From IMG/VR virus record IMGVR_UViG_3300028844_004840, positions 1-64,000 of that record: a stretch of DNA of 64,000 nt; one strand, given 5' to 3'. Source of the stretch: a virus. The stretch's first letter is position 1, and the number at the start of each line of letters is the position of its first letter. The notes beneath the pieces were generated by a model, which worked only from the letters and a program-made list of their open reading frames with translations, was not told the DNA's origin and searched no databases. A program made the position numbers and the translations under genes. This document shows, one piece after another, positions 53,931 to 63,791 of this stretch.

Positions 53931-54448
53931 TGGCTTTCGTTTTCACAGTAGAGACAGGCGCAGGGACAGACCCTCTAGCCAACTCTTATGTCTCCGTTGT
54001 GGAAGCGGACGACATCATTACAACAAACATCCATGCAGCGCTTGAATGGGACATGTTGGCGGTAGAACAAAAAGAGAGATTACTGGTATGGGCATCTCGA
54101 TATCTCGATGAGCACACCACGTGGAAAGGCGAGAAAACCATTTCTACAAGTCCACGCCGCTGGCCCCGTTCAGGAGTATGCGACCGCGATAACACCCATA
54201 TTGGACCTAATGAAATCCCTGTCCAATTGAAAGTGGCCACCGCCGAAATGGCTCGATATTTAGTGGCGCAAGATCGTACTGTTGAACGCGATAGTGATGG
54301 ACTCGAACGTGTCAAAGCAGACGTTGTAGAAATCGAGTTCCTTCCGGGCTACCGCCTCCCATCTGTACCATCCAATATGCAGTATCTTGTACAAGGTCTT
54401 GGAGCCATTTTTGGTGGCGGATTTCGCTATGGAAAGGTGACACGTTAG
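53930..54448 (+). CDS. Head-tail connector (DnaT-like/Ad1-type)
   Basis: 172 aa. VETGAGTDPLANSYVSVVEAD at the N-terminus and RYLDEHTTWKGEKTISTSPR, RRWPRSG then VATAEMARYLVAQDRT match phage connector proteins often labelled DnaT-like. Position after head genes and before HK97 gp10-like protein fits an adaptor. Coupled start (TAATG). Confidence 0.78.
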   Translation: MAFVFTVETGAGTDPLANSYVSVVEADDIITTNIHAALEWDMLAVEQKERLLVWASRYLDEHTTWKGEKTISTSPRRWPRSGVCDRDNTHIGPNEIPVQLKVATAEMARYLVAQDRTVERDSDGLERVKADVVEIEFLPGYRLPSVPSNMQYLVQGLGAIFGGGFRYGKVTR

Positions 54449-54852
54449 TGGGCTTTAAATCTCTTCTTGATAATCAGGTGCAAGGTCTAATGAAGACCCT
54501 AGGCCAAGCCGATGGCCTAGCACCGAATCATACGTACAATCAGGTCACCGCTAACGCGTATGACCCTGCAACAATGACTAATGCTGCAACCGAAGTTCCC
54601 TATACTGATGTTCCAATGGTTATGGCAAGATTTAAAATTGAAGAAATAGACGGGGAAAAAGTTGTCGCCACCGATTTAAAGGCAATCATTGCCTCTCTTG
54701 ATTTGGCTGTACAACCTTCTGAGCAAGATATTATTGTCATACAAACTGCAGGTACTGTAGCCGGACCTGTCGGAACCCGCTATCAGGTAGAAAAAGTAAT
54801 GGGAGTTCCGGGCAACAGTGTGCACATTCTTCAAATTAGAAAGACTACGTAA
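54448..54852 (+). CDS. Head-tail stopper-type protein, 134 aa
   Basis: GTG start overlapping the previous stop. MGFKSLLDNQVQGLMKTLGQ then beta-rich YQVEKVMGVPGNSVHILQIR, as in stopper/joining proteins. Assignment is by size and position. Confidence 0.65.
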   Translation: MGFKSLLDNQVQGLMKTLGQADGLAPNHTYNQVTANAYDPATMTNAATEVPYTDVPMVMARFKIEEIDGEKVVATDLKAIIASLDLAVQPSEQDIIVIQTAGTVAGPVGTRYQVEKVMGVPGNSVHILQIRKTT

Positions 54853-55337
54853 TGCCGCGCGGGAGTACTGTAATAAACGCTGTTGGCTTCAATAGTAGCC
54901 TTGATCGCACAATCACCCGCTTAGAAAAGAAGTGGATGAAACGTAACCAGACATTGGTTAACACGGCGATGAAGAAGTTGATAGCACGTACACCCGTACA
55001 TACAGGGCAGACCGTACGCAATTACATCGCCTCGAACGGTAACCCCGCCTCCGGCGGTGTTATAGCAGGTGAAGCTCCTGTTGAGCGCACAAACTCAAAG
55101 TCTCTAGGAACTGAGCGCCTGCGTGGAGGGGCGGAAGCACAGGCTTTAGCAACTCTCGCAACCGTGGATTTTTCAGATCCATACGATACATTCTTTATAA
55201 CTAACAGATCCCCCGCCGTAGGCGGGTTGGAGATTGGGGCATTACCCAAAGAGCCGTTCACGCCTAGATCCCCCGCAGGTATGTTTGGAATAACGCTGCA
55301 GGATATATCAGCTATCGCAGACCGAGGAATATTTTAA
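54852..55337 (+). CDS. HK97 gp10-like neck protein
   Basis: 161 aa. The N-terminal helix (LDRTITRLEKKWMKRNQTLV) followed by KKLIARTPVHTGQTVRNYIA is the typical gp10-like pattern (arTPvdTG). ATGA-coupled genes on both sides form the connector operon. Confidence 0.85.
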   Translation: MPRGSTVINAVGFNSSLDRTITRLEKKWMKRNQTLVNTAMKKLIARTPVHTGQTVRNYIASNGNPASGGVIAGEAPVERTNSKSLGTERLRGGAEAQALATLATVDFSDPYDTFFITNRSPAVGGLEIGALPKEPFTPRSPAGMFGITLQDISAIADRGIF

Positions 55338-55750
55338 TGACACCTGATATGGTATCAGACGCCCAAGTTCTTTTTTCAACACGACTACATGAACTGTATC
55401 CGGATATGCCCGTGTTTTTCTCGAATACAGATGTAACCGACCAGATCGGATATTATGCGGTGTTTCACGTTTTACCGGGGGATACGCTGCCGATAAATCT
55501 AGGCATAACCGCGAAATCTCGTAACGTTGGTTTGATTCAGATTGATGTTATTGGTCCGTTAGACGTGGGCCGTGGAGAAGCTTTTAAACGCGCGTTTTCC
55601 CTTGGTAAGGTATTTCGCCGCCAAGTACGTACCGTAACCACTGAGGGACAGGTTACTTACAAAGATCCGAGCGTTGCAGACGCGGGGGAAGTTCGCGGAA
55701 AGCACATGGAGATGGTGCGAATTCCGTATAGATACGACTTTGTGGGTTGA
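55337..55750 (+). CDS. Tail terminator-type protein
   Basis: 137 aa. AQVLFSTRLHELYPDMPVFF then IQIDVIGPLDVGRGEAFKRA matches the helix-strand pattern of phage tail terminators (DUF4128-like). Coupled to the gp10-like gene and directly before the tail tube gene. Confidence 0.75.
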   Translation: MTPDMVSDAQVLFSTRLHELYPDMPVFFSNTDVTDQIGYYAVFHVLPGDTLPINLGITAKSRNVGLIQIDVIGPLDVGRGEAFKRAFSLGKVFRRQVRTVTTEGQVTYKDPSVADAGEVRGKHMEMVRIPYRYDFVG

Positions 55751-55796
55751 CAGTATCCCCGTTGTCAGCTATTCTGGCCCGTTACTCCGACCAATC

Positions 55797-55825
55797 TTGA
55801 CTTTCATGTAGATATTGGGTAGTCT
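55797..55825 (+). promoter_or_regulatory. Late-type promoter of the tail tube gene
   Basis: TTGACT at 55797-55802, 17 nt, TAGTCT at 55820-55825, with about 100 nt of leader before AAGGAGG. Confidence 0.55.
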
Positions 55826-55931
55826 CCCCAGTACGTAGAGAACGCTCAGCGCACTCTATCTGATCAGATTTAGAACGTAGGGGTGGCACGGCTACCCTCC
55901 TATACCCGCCCATTATAAGGAGGCATGCATA

Positions 55932-58034
55932 GTGACCTTTGCTGACGCAAACCGCGCACAAATTCGTACTTTAGAAGAAGTTACTTGGGGGATCACTCCC
56001 ACGGTAGGATCTTCTCGCGAAATGCGCTTAACATCTTCATCTCTGTCCGCGACAAAAGAGACGGCGGTCTCCGACGAACTTCGTGCGGATCGTATGGTTC
56101 CTGATATTGTCGAAGTCGCAGCGCACTCTAGTGGTGAAATTAACTTTGAATGGTCTTCTGGCCCGCAGGACGAATTCCTTGCCGGATTCCTTCTATCCAC
56201 TTGGACGCGCCCGATGAACATGGATTTCTGGAAAGGATCCATTGTAACCGTATCTGCGGCTAATACCTTCACATTAGTAGGCGTCGACGCTACGCCGTAT
56301 ATTGAAGCAGGCCGTGTCATCAAGATTGTTGGGTTAGAAGCCGCTGCAAATAATGGCTACTTCACAGTGGCTACTGTAGCTGTAAACGGATCCAATACTG
56401 ATATAACCGTAGCAGCATCCAATTTGGTTGTAGAAGCAGGCGGGAACGCGGCGCGTCTATATGACGCCAATGACGTCATCATTAACGGTAATGAAACCAT
56501 CTCAGCAACCGCATCTGGTTTTGCGGGAACAGGTGTGTTTGCTTCTGCGATTGCTGCTGGACAGCTACAAGTAGGACAGCAAGTTACAGTAGAAGGCATG
56601 GGATACGGTACAGCGGTCGTGACCTTTACAACTGCTGCTGCGTCCACATTTGCTATGGTACTCAGCGACGGTACAAACGAATTAACCATCACAACTACGA
56701 CTGATTTTGACCCAGGCGTGGATCACATTGCATCTGCCGCAGCGCTTGCGGCATTCATCAACACAAACGCCCGTACAGGTGCCACAGCGCTTAACGTTAA
56801 GGCTTCCGACGACGGTGCAGGGGTTGTTACAGTAACCAACCTTAATACCTTTGTGACTGATCCTGTAACACTGGTTCGCACTGCCTCAACTGGCGGCGGA
56901 CAAGCGTACGTAACAGTGCCTGATGCAAACGTTGTTGTTACATCCTTTTCTGCAGCAACGATCACAGTGGCAGGGGACATTACAACATCTGTTCTAACAC
57001 TCGATAACGGTAATGACACGATCACAGCATTAACAGCAGGCACAAGCTATCCGGTAACGGGAGCAGGCGCAGCGGCGGACGGCGCGGCGCTGGCGGCGGC
57101 AATCAATGCTCTGGAAGGCTGGACGGCTGTTGATGATTCTGCTGGAATTCTGACGGTATATCCAAAGCACGCGAATGCTACAATCAACGTTACTACAGTT
57201 GATGCAACGGTTGTCCTAACAACTCCCGTGGAGTACACAGGCAGCACTGAATCGCGCGGCGTATTCAGAATTACAGGCGTAGCTGACGACTTGTTGAGCG
57301 TCACACCTGCACCGCAAATCACACCTGCTGGGCAAGCTGTTGTTATTAAAGGGTCACACCTACGTAACTCTGGAAATGTAAACGCGATTGCGCAGCGTTC
57401 GTGGAGCATTGAAACGGCTTACACCGACATCGATCAGTACATGGAACAGGATGGCATGGTCGTAGGTACCATGGGCTTAGAGATTGCTTCTGGGTCTATC
57501 CTAACGGGTACACTCGGTTTCGAAGGACGTGCTACGTCATTGCGCCAGTCCACGCTACTTGGATCGCCACTGTATGTGCAGCAAGTCGCCCAATCAGGTG
57601 AAGTGTCCAACGCAACCACAGACGTGGGTAATATCGAAAAAGATGGTGAACTTCTTCCAGCATGTATCCAATCGTTGTCTATTTCTGGGGAAGCCGGACT
57701 GCGTATGCAAAATTGCGTCGGATCTAAGTTCCCACGCGGTATTGGTACAGGACGATTCAACTTGTCTGGATCCGCAACGATCTACTTTGAAAATCAGACA
57801 CTGTTCAACGACTTCATCTCCCATAGCACACTTTCGCTAGGGTGGTCAGTGGCTGACGCTGAAAATATCGCCTATTATTTCCGCATTCCTGCAGCGAAAT
57901 TCTCTGCAGATGAGATTGCACCGGGTGGTATCGACCAAGACGTGTTTGAAAATATCGAGTGGACAGCGTTCCGCGATGCGGCGACGAATACCATGCTTAT
58001 GTTGGATCGATTCTCTAACGACACAGCAGTGTAA
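55932..58034 (+). CDS. Tail tube protein with very large insertion, 700 aa
   Basis: GTG start 9 nt after AAGGAGG. Residues 1-95 (ANRAQIRTLEEVTWGITPTV, EINFEWSSGPQDEFLAGFLL) and about 480-700 (SWSIETAYTDIDQYMEQDGM, GTLGFEGRATSLRQ, ACIQSLSISGEAGLRMQNCV) form a tail tube fold of usual size. Between them about 350 residues of Thr/Ala/Val-rich Ig-like strands with repeated TAAASTFAMVLSDGTNELT and TTSVLTLDNGNDTITALTAG units are inserted. These probably project from the tube surface. Confidence 0.8.
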   Translation: MTFADANRAQIRTLEEVTWGITPTVGSSREMRLTSSSLSATKETAVSDELRADRMVPDIVEVAAHSSGEINFEWSSGPQDEFLAGFLLSTWTRPMNMDFWKGSIVTVSAANTFTLVGVDATPYIEAGRVIKIVGLEAAANNGYFTVATVAVNGSNTDITVAASNLVVEAGGNAARLYDANDVIINGNETISATASGFAGTGVFASAIAAGQLQVGQQVTVEGMGYGTAVVTFTTAAASTFAMVLSDGTNELTITTTTDFDPGVDHIASAAALAAFINTNARTGATALNVKASDDGAGVVTVTNLNTFVTDPVTLVRTASTGGGQAYVTVPDANVVVTSFSAATITVAGDITTSVLTLDNGNDTITALTAGTSYPVTGAGAAADGAALAAAINALEGWTAVDDSAGILTVYPKHANATINVTTVDATVVLTTPVEYTGSTESRGVFRITGVADDLLSVTPAPQITPAGQAVVIKGSHLRNSGNVNAIAQRSWSIETAYTDIDQYMEQDGMVVGTMGLEIASGSILTGTLGFEGRATSLRQSTLLGSPLYVQQVAQSGEVSNATTDVGNIEKDGELLPACIQSLSISGEAGLRMQNCVGSKFPRGIGTGRFNLSGSATIYFENQTLFNDFISHSTLSLGWSVADAENIAYYFRIPAAKFSADEIAPGGIDQDVFENIEWTAFRDAATNTMLMLDRFSNDTAV

Positions 58035-58043
58035 ACTAATAAC

Positions 58044-58077
58044 AAAGAGGGCAGACCCCGAAATCTGCCCTTTTTAT
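58044..58077 (+). terminator. Intrinsic terminator after the tail tube gene
   Basis: GGGCAGA/TCTGCCC stem with CCCCGAAA loop followed by TTTTTATTTT. Confidence 0.85.
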
Positions 58078-58085
58078 TTTCTATC

Positions 58086-58161
58086 CCCGACATTCAGTTT
58101 CTGAATAGCCATGGCTCGCGGAGCGTGGAAGGTTGTCGGGGCCGTTATAACCACGCTCCGC
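58086..58161 (+). promoter_or_regulatory. Interleaved helices forming a possible pseudoknot leader
   Basis: CCCCGACA (58086-58093) pairs with TGTCGGGG (58134-58141), and GCGGAGCGTGG (58118-58128) with CCACGCTCCGC (58151-58161). The two perfect stems are interleaved, so they make an H-type pseudoknot or alternate with each other. They lie 30 nt before the tail chaperone start. Confidence 0.6.
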
Positions 58162-58191
58162 ACCTAAACACAACCCGACGAGGAAGCAACA

Positions 58192-58653
58192 ATGACTACA
58201 CTAAATAGCACAAATCTTCACGCAATCTTTGCAACAGATCGATCCAAAGAAGAAGACGGATCGTGGGTGGATATCAACCAATTCCAAGGATTGAAGATTA
58301 AAATTCGTCGCCTACGCTCGGACGCGGCGGCAAAAGAATTTGAAACTAAACTGGCTGCACGCTACGGTGAAGGCAAGCTGCGCGAAATGCAGAAAAATTC
58401 TACAGGCGGAGACACCAACGAAGGTGCTGAGATCCTGAAATTACAACTGTCTTGTGTTTTGGTTGATTGGAAAGGGTTGGTAGATACTTCTGCAGAGGCT
58501 GACGAAGACGGCATTCTACCTGAAATTCCGTATTCAGCCGAACTGGCCACAGAACTTTTAGAACTACGTGATTTCCGTGAATTCGTATTCCAAGCGGCGA
58601 ATGAACGAGACGCCTTTCGCGAAACGTCAAACAAAGACGCAGTAAAAAACTAA
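58192..58653 (+). CDS. Tail assembly chaperone, short form (gpG-like)
   Basis: 153 aa. WVDINQFQGLKIKIRRLRSD and AAKEFETKLAARYGEGKLRE then ILKLQLSCVLVDWKGLVDTS are typical of tail chaperones. GAGGAAGCAACA precedes the ATG. It ends GTA AAA AAC TAA, containing a classical A AAA AAC slippery heptamer. Confidence 0.82.
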   Translation: MTTLNSTNLHAIFATDRSKEEDGSWVDINQFQGLKIKIRRLRSDAAAKEFETKLAARYGEGKLREMQKNSTGGDTNEGAEILKLQLSCVLVDWKGLVDTSAEADEDGILPEIPYSAELATELLELRDFREFVFQAANERDAFRETSNKDAVKN

Positions 58654-59105
58654 CTAGCTTCCTTCGCTGGACTTTGGATCAATCCCCAACGTCCAGCAAG
58701 GAAGCCAGCAAAGAAAAATTTAAGGCGGCATTGGCGGCGAAGGGTAGTAAGAAGATCACAGCGGTCTCCAAAACCCCGCCCGCACAAAAGGCAGTAAAAG
58801 AAGAAGTTCCTATCCTGTTTCCAGATTTATTCTGGGTATGGGGTGCGTACTGTTTTTTGAACGAGCGCCGCCAAGTGGGACCAAATGGACCACAGCCTAT
58901 TTCGGTTGAAGCGATGCAGGCGTACTCGCAGCTAACCAACCGCATCGAAACCACCTATCGTGAACAACTACTTCTTTTCATTCCAGAACTAGATCGACTG
59001 TTTCTACATGATTTCTACGCGAAACAACAGGAACAACATGAAGAAATGCAGAAGAAGCAAGACCAATCCGCGCGCCGCGCAAAAAACACAGGACGAAGTC
59101 GATAA
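58192..59105 (+). CDS. Tail assembly chaperone, frameshift fusion (gpG-T-like)
   Basis: A -1 shift at A_AAA_AAC (58644-58650) would continue as CTA ACT AGC and so on without a stop into the ORF that ends at 59105, giving about 304 aa. The second ORF has no start of its own with a ribosome site. Its sequence (ILFPDLFWVWGAYCFLNERR, then a charged C-terminal helix) fits the T part, which contacts the tape measure. This arrangement is nearly universal in siphoviruses directly before the tape measure gene. Confidence 0.8.
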
Positions 59106-62100
59106 ATGGAATCCAATGAACTCCGCCTGATTATCAACGCTGCCGCTGCGAAAACTGGCGGCAAGCAATTTGTTGCGGCTATACGACAAGTACAGCAATC
59201 AGTAATGGATCTTGATCGAGATTCTGCGGGATCGTTCACCAAACTAAAAGCCGAAGCTAAAGCGGCAGGAACTGCAGCACGCGCAGCGGGTAAGGAAATC
59301 GGTGCGGCAGGTAAATCCGCCAAAGCAGGCTCGGATGAAGCTGTCGCAGGCCTTTCAAAACAAACCACTGCAGCACAACGCGCCGCCGCCGCGCAGGCCC
59401 AATTCACTGCATCTATGGGCGCAGCACAGCTTGCGTCTGAACGATTACGTGCGCGATTACTCCGTTCGGGAGACGCTGCGGGGGCTGAATTAGTTACAGC
59501 GGCGTACGATAAGTTAAAAGTGTCTACAACAGGTCTGGCAGGGAACACAGAACGTGCTCGCGCTTCGCTGGCGACGTTCAGAGGCACGCTTACGCAGATA
59601 CAAGTAAAAGCGCTAGAAACCGCCAATAGCTTTGGGCGCACATCCGCACAGGCGCAGGCACTAACGGGCGCTGTTGGTCGTGTATCCGGTGCAAGTAATA
59701 ACGCTGCAGGCGGTATCCGCAATGCAGGCGGAGCTGCGCGACAAGCATCCCGCGATTTCCAAACAGCGGCTGGAAGCATGCGTGGATTTGAAAACGCACT
59801 GAACGGCACATTTCAAGCGTCATCACTACTGCGAAATGCTTTCGGAGCGATCACCATCGGCGCATTCACCTCTAGTGTATTTCAAGCTGGCGACGCCCTT
59901 GAGCAATTTAAAACTACGATGGAAGTGGCGAGCGGATCCGTTGCTGCCGCAAGCAGCGACCTAGAGTTTATTGATGGAATGGCAAGCCGTCTCGGTACAA
60001 ACCTTGGCGCGTCCCGCGATGCGTTCTCAAAGTTCGCCGTTTCGGCACAAATTGCAGGCGTTGAAACTGGCCAAACCCGTGAAATATTCGAATCCGTATC
60101 GACCGCCATGGCTGTTCTTGGTAAAGGTACTGAGGATCAGCGTCTAGCTTTCTTAGCCCTAGAGCAAATGATGTCAAAAGGGGTGATCTCCGCCGAAGAG
60201 CTGCGTCGTCAGCTCGGTGAACGCTTACCTGGCGCCGTATCTATCATGGCGAATGCCCTAGGCGTGGGCGTAGGTGAATTACAGGATATGCTTAAAGCGG
60301 GGGAGCTTGTATCCTCAGAGGTTCTGCCCAAATTCGCCCGTGAATTAGATAAGGTTGTCGGATCGCAGTTGGAGCGTACGTTCAACCGAGCCGGATCCAA
60401 CTTAGGCCGTCTACAAGTTGAATTTGCTAAATTGCTGGAAGTAGTGTCGAGTAGCGGATTCTTAGATGAATTATCCTCACAATTTAAAGACCTAACAACA
60501 CTGTTGCGCTCATCTGAGGCAGAGGAAGTCGCCCGCCGCATCGGTCAAGGGATGGCAGATATGGCACGCATGGTCGGAGACGCCGCCCAGTTTATCGTGC
60601 AACATTTAGATACCATCGCCACTGTAGCTAAAACCGTGTTCGGGGGTATCCTTGTACGTCAAATTGGCTTAGCAATTACCGCAATTACCGCGATGGGATC
60701 AGCCTCGAAGGTTTCGGTAGCCGCACACCTATTATTTGGACGCTCCGCCGCTGCTGTCGGAACGCAAATGGCCACTACTACAGGTAAACTGACTGCAGGG
60801 GCAGCAGCTACTACATTGTTTGGCAGCGCATCCGCAGGCGCGGCAGGTAAAGTTAGACTTCTAGGTGCAGGTATGGGACTCCTGCGCGGATCTTTCGCGT
60901 TTCTAACTGGACCAGTCGGGCTGGCACTTACCGCCTTAACGCTTCTTCCTGCCATTTTCAGTGATGCAGGTAATGCTGCTGAAAATACATCCGCGCAGTA
61001 TGAAAAAGCTATGCAGCGCATGAATACAGCAAGCTTCGATTTCTTGGATACTGCTCGTCAGATCGGAGAGCTTACACCGTTTGATCGATTAAATCAAACC
61101 CTTGGCGCGCTATCCGAAGGACGCGTTATAATTGAGGAGCTGGCTTCTTCCGGAACGTTTTTGACTAATCTCGCTGACAATATGCGCGATCTAACAGAAG
61201 CAACGCAGGGAACGGGAGCGGCTGCAGAGGTTTCTGGATTAACAACGCTTGTAGAAGACCTTCTGGCTATGAACCTGACTGCCCCAGAAGCGGCTGACAA
61301 GGTTAATGAAATCTCGGATGCGATGAACGCGTTGAACGGTTCTGGAGAATTGGGGGACAACTTTTCCGAGCTGAAAACATTGGGCGACACCTTGAATCCG
61401 CTGGGACAGGCCATCCTAACGTTCAGTGGATCAATGAAGGAAGCCGACACAATCGCTGGAGATCTGGGTGGCACACTTTCAGATCTCAATGTAAAACAGG
61501 GAGAGCTTTTTGCGGCGCAAGAACTGCTGATCACCGGGCAGGGCAATTTAAATAACATGTCAGCCGAGACAGCCGCTGCATTTGATGGGCTGGCGAACGG
61601 TCCTATCGTTGGTTTAGTCAGCCAAATGAGCCAGCTTGAACAGCGTATGCAGCGTATTTCTAACTTAAATGGTTCTGGTGTACGCGTAAATGAACTTGTA
61701 ACTAATTTACAACTACTGAGACTGACGTTCGACGGCACGCAAGAATCCATCGATGAGTATGCAGCCCACTTGGAAGAGGCACGCGCTAAGGCACAGCAAG
61801 TCGCTGATAATGATTCGCTTTCTCGCCGTCTCAGAGAAGATGCAGCAGCCGCCTTAGAGGCAATCAGTGAAGCGGAAGCGTACGTAAATTCCTTATTGAA
61901 TCTACAGGCGCAGGGAGATACAACTGCTGCGGCGCAGGAGAATTTACGCAATAACGTAAACGGAGCGAGCGGTGCCATGAGCAACGCCTCCGCAGTCGCA
62001 TACGAATATGCAGGGGCGCTTGCGGTGGTTGCGTCGGCGCAGGCAAACGTTTCAGACATTTCAACTGATTTCCGAGAACAAAACCGTCTTCGCGTAGAAT

Positions 62101-63752
62101 TATCCACGCTTGAAGGCGAGGCGCGTGCAGTATTCCAAGATCAAAACTTCGGTAACACTGCGCGCGAAGTCGCGGCAGTAAATAAAGAAATAGCAGCAGC
62201 CGAGGACACAATACGAAGCCTATCTACAACAGGTGACGCAATGGGTGCGGAACTCGCCCCCATCAACGCAGAGATTGTGAAATTGTACGATGAACGTGCC
62301 CAAATCATGGCAGAGGGAGAAGCCGCAACAACGTCGATTTTTCAGAACAATGAAGCCCGCGCAGCGGCGCGTCGTGAAAGCCCGCGTAGCAAACGCGGTG
62401 GTGGAGGCGGTAGTAAAGGCGGTAAATCAGATGCTGCTAAAGCGCTAGAAGCAGAACAGAAAGCATACGAACAAGCCGAAAAAGCGCTTAAAGACTACGT
62501 CTTAGGGCTGCAGGATGAGTCAATCGCACTGTCACTCGTTACAACTGGACGAGCGTCTTCCACCGAAGCCGCTAGTCTTTTAATTGAAGCGCAGCGTTTA
62601 GGTGTAATTACTTCCGACGAGCAAGCAGACGCATTCCTGCGTCAGGCACGCGCTGCGGAAGAACTCAAGAGAGAAATGGAAGCGCTTGCAAATGACCCTG
62701 TAAAGCAGTGGCTTGCGAGTGTCCCTGCATGGCGCGAAGCTGGGCAGCAAATCGAAGTAGGCGTGTTCGAATCACTCAGTGATTCTATTTCAAACTTTAT
62801 CAAAACAGGTCAATTTAGTTTCGAAGCTTTAGGAGAGTCAATTTTGAGCACGGTATCCGATATTGTTGCGGATAAAGCCGTTAAGGAGTTGGCAACACTA
62901 TTTGGCGGAGGTGAAAATGGTTTTGATCTGGGTGGGATACTGAGCGGAGCCTTTGCTTCTACGGGTGATGACACGGGCGGAATAGATATTGCATCGGCAG
63001 ACCAGTCGGCTGTTATCCAAAATGCCCACAACCTTGGAGGACAGCAGGTTGCTAACGCAATCCAGCAAGCGTTCACAGGAGTGTCTGGACAACTACGCAC
63101 CGACATAAAAAGCGGTGGCTCAGAAGCTGCGGCGAAATTAAAGACAGGCTTACAGACGGGCGGAACAGTCGCGTCGACTCAAATGGGAACACAGGTTAGA
63201 ACTGCTGCAACGTCTGGGGCAGGTAATATGCACAACAAAATTGTTACAGCGTCACGTACAGGGGCATCTGCGATGGGATCAGCAATTGCATCCAGTTCAG
63301 GTGCGCCCGGTGGAGGGGGTTTATTAGGACTCTTCGGAGGCGGCGAAGGCGGTGGCTTATTCGGCGGCGGAGGCGGTGGTGGAAGTTTAGACTCTATACT
63401 ATCCTTTGCCACGGGGTTCTTCTCGGAAGGAGGGATGTCTACAAGTCCAGTTGCAACTCAATCCGTACCCGCATCTGCATTCAAAAACGCACCACACTTT
63501 AGTCGCGGCACCGCGAACACTTCGGGAATACCTGCAATGCTGCACGACAATGAAGCAGTTGTACCGTTGTCAGGGGGTCGAAAGATTCCTGTTGACTTGG
63601 GGGATGCAGGTGGTGTAGGAGGTGGTTCTACTGTAATAAATCAATCGTTCAATATCACGACACCAGACTCTGACAGCTTCCGACGCTCTCAATCACAAAC
63701 CGCCGCTGACGCGGCTGGTGCTGCTAATCGTGCTCTTAGAGCGAATACATGA
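59106..63752 (+). CDS. Tape measure protein
   Basis: 1548 aa, sets tail length. N-terminal Ala/Lys-rich helices (1-210), a tape measure core domain (about 245-430: DALEQFKTTMEVASGSVAAA, AFLALEQMMSKGVISAEELR, RRQLGERLPGAVSIM), hydrophobic segments near 520-620 and a Gly-rich C-terminus (GGGEGGGLFGGGGGGGS) followed by SRGTANTSGIPAMLHDNEAV, a motif seen at tape measure ends. It follows the chaperone genes by one base. Confidence 0.95.
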   Translation: MESNELRLIINAAAAKTGGKQFVAAIRQVQQSVMDLDRDSAGSFTKLKAEAKAAGTAARAAGKEIGAAGKSAKAGSDEAVAGLSKQTTAAQRAAAAQAQFTASMGAAQLASERLRARLLRSGDAAGAELVTAAYDKLKVSTTGLAGNTERARASLATFRGTLTQIQVKALETANSFGRTSAQAQALTGAVGRVSGASNNAAGGIRNAGGAARQASRDFQTAAGSMRGFENALNGTFQASSLLRNAFGAITIGAFTSSVFQAGDALEQFKTTMEVASGSVAAASSDLEFIDGMASRLGTNLGASRDAFSKFAVSAQIAGVETGQTREIFESVSTAMAVLGKGTEDQRLAFLALEQMMSKGVISAEELRRQLGERLPGAVSIMANALGVGVGELQDMLKAGELVSSEVLPKFARELDKVVGSQLERTFNRAGSNLGRLQVEFAKLLEVVSSSGFLDELSSQFKDLTTLLRSSEAEEVARRIGQGMADMARMVGDAAQFIVQHLDTIATVAKTVFGGILVRQIGLAITAITAMGSASKVSVAAHLLFGRSAAAVGTQMATTTGKLTAGAAATTLFGSASAGAAGKVRLLGAGMGLLRGSFAFLTGPVGLALTALTLLPAIFSDAGNAAENTSAQYEKAMQRMNTASFDFLDTARQIGELTPFDRLNQTLGALSEGRVIIEELASSGTFLTNLADNMRDLTEATQGTGAAAEVSGLTTLVEDLLAMNLTAPEAADKVNEISDAMNALNGSGELGDNFSELKTLGDTLNPLGQAILTFSGSMKEADTIAGDLGGTLSDLNVKQGELFAAQELLITGQGNLNNMSAETAAAFDGLANGPIVGLVSQMSQLEQRMQRISNLNGSGVRVNELVTNLQLLRLTFDGTQESIDEYAAHLEEARAKAQQVADNDSLSRRLREDAAAALEAISEAEAYVNSLLNLQAQGDTTAAAQENLRNNVNGASGAMSNASAVAYEYAGALAVVASAQANVSDISTDFREQNRLRVELSTLEGEARAVFQDQNFGNTAREVAAVNKEIAAAEDTIRSLSTTGDAMGAELAPINAEIVKLYDERAQIMAEGEAATTSIFQNNEARAAARRESPRSKRGGGGGSKGGKSDAAKALEAEQKAYEQAEKALKDYVLGLQDESIALSLVTTGRASSTEAASLLIEAQRLGVITSDEQADAFLRQARAAEELKREMEALANDPVKQWLASVPAWREAGQQIEVGVFESLSDSISNFIKTGQFSFEALGESILSTVSDIVADKAVKELATLFGGGENGFDLGGILSGAFASTGDDTGGIDIASADQSAVIQNAHNLGGQQVANAIQQAFTGVSGQLRTDIKSGGSEAAAKLKTGLQTGGTVASTQMGTQVRTAATSGAGNMHNKIVTASRTGASAMGSAIASSSGAPGGGGLLGLFGGGEGGGLFGGGGGGGSLDSILSFATGFFSEGGMSTSPVATQSVPASAFKNAPHFSRGTANTSGIPAMLHDNEAVVPLSGGRKIPVDLGDAGGVGGGSTVINQSFNITTPDSDSFRRSQSQTAADAAGAANRALRANT

Positions 63753-63791
63753 TCCCTTGACAGGGGCGATATAAATTGCTAAGGCGTAAAC

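Noticed and set aside
59015-59809. 264-aa minus-strand ORF
   Set aside because: It is antisense to the Ala-rich start of the tape measure gene, without start signals.
61094-62107. 337-aa minus-strand ORF
   Set aside because: It is antisense to the tape measure gene; Ala/Ser-rich composition is a by-product of tape measure codon use.
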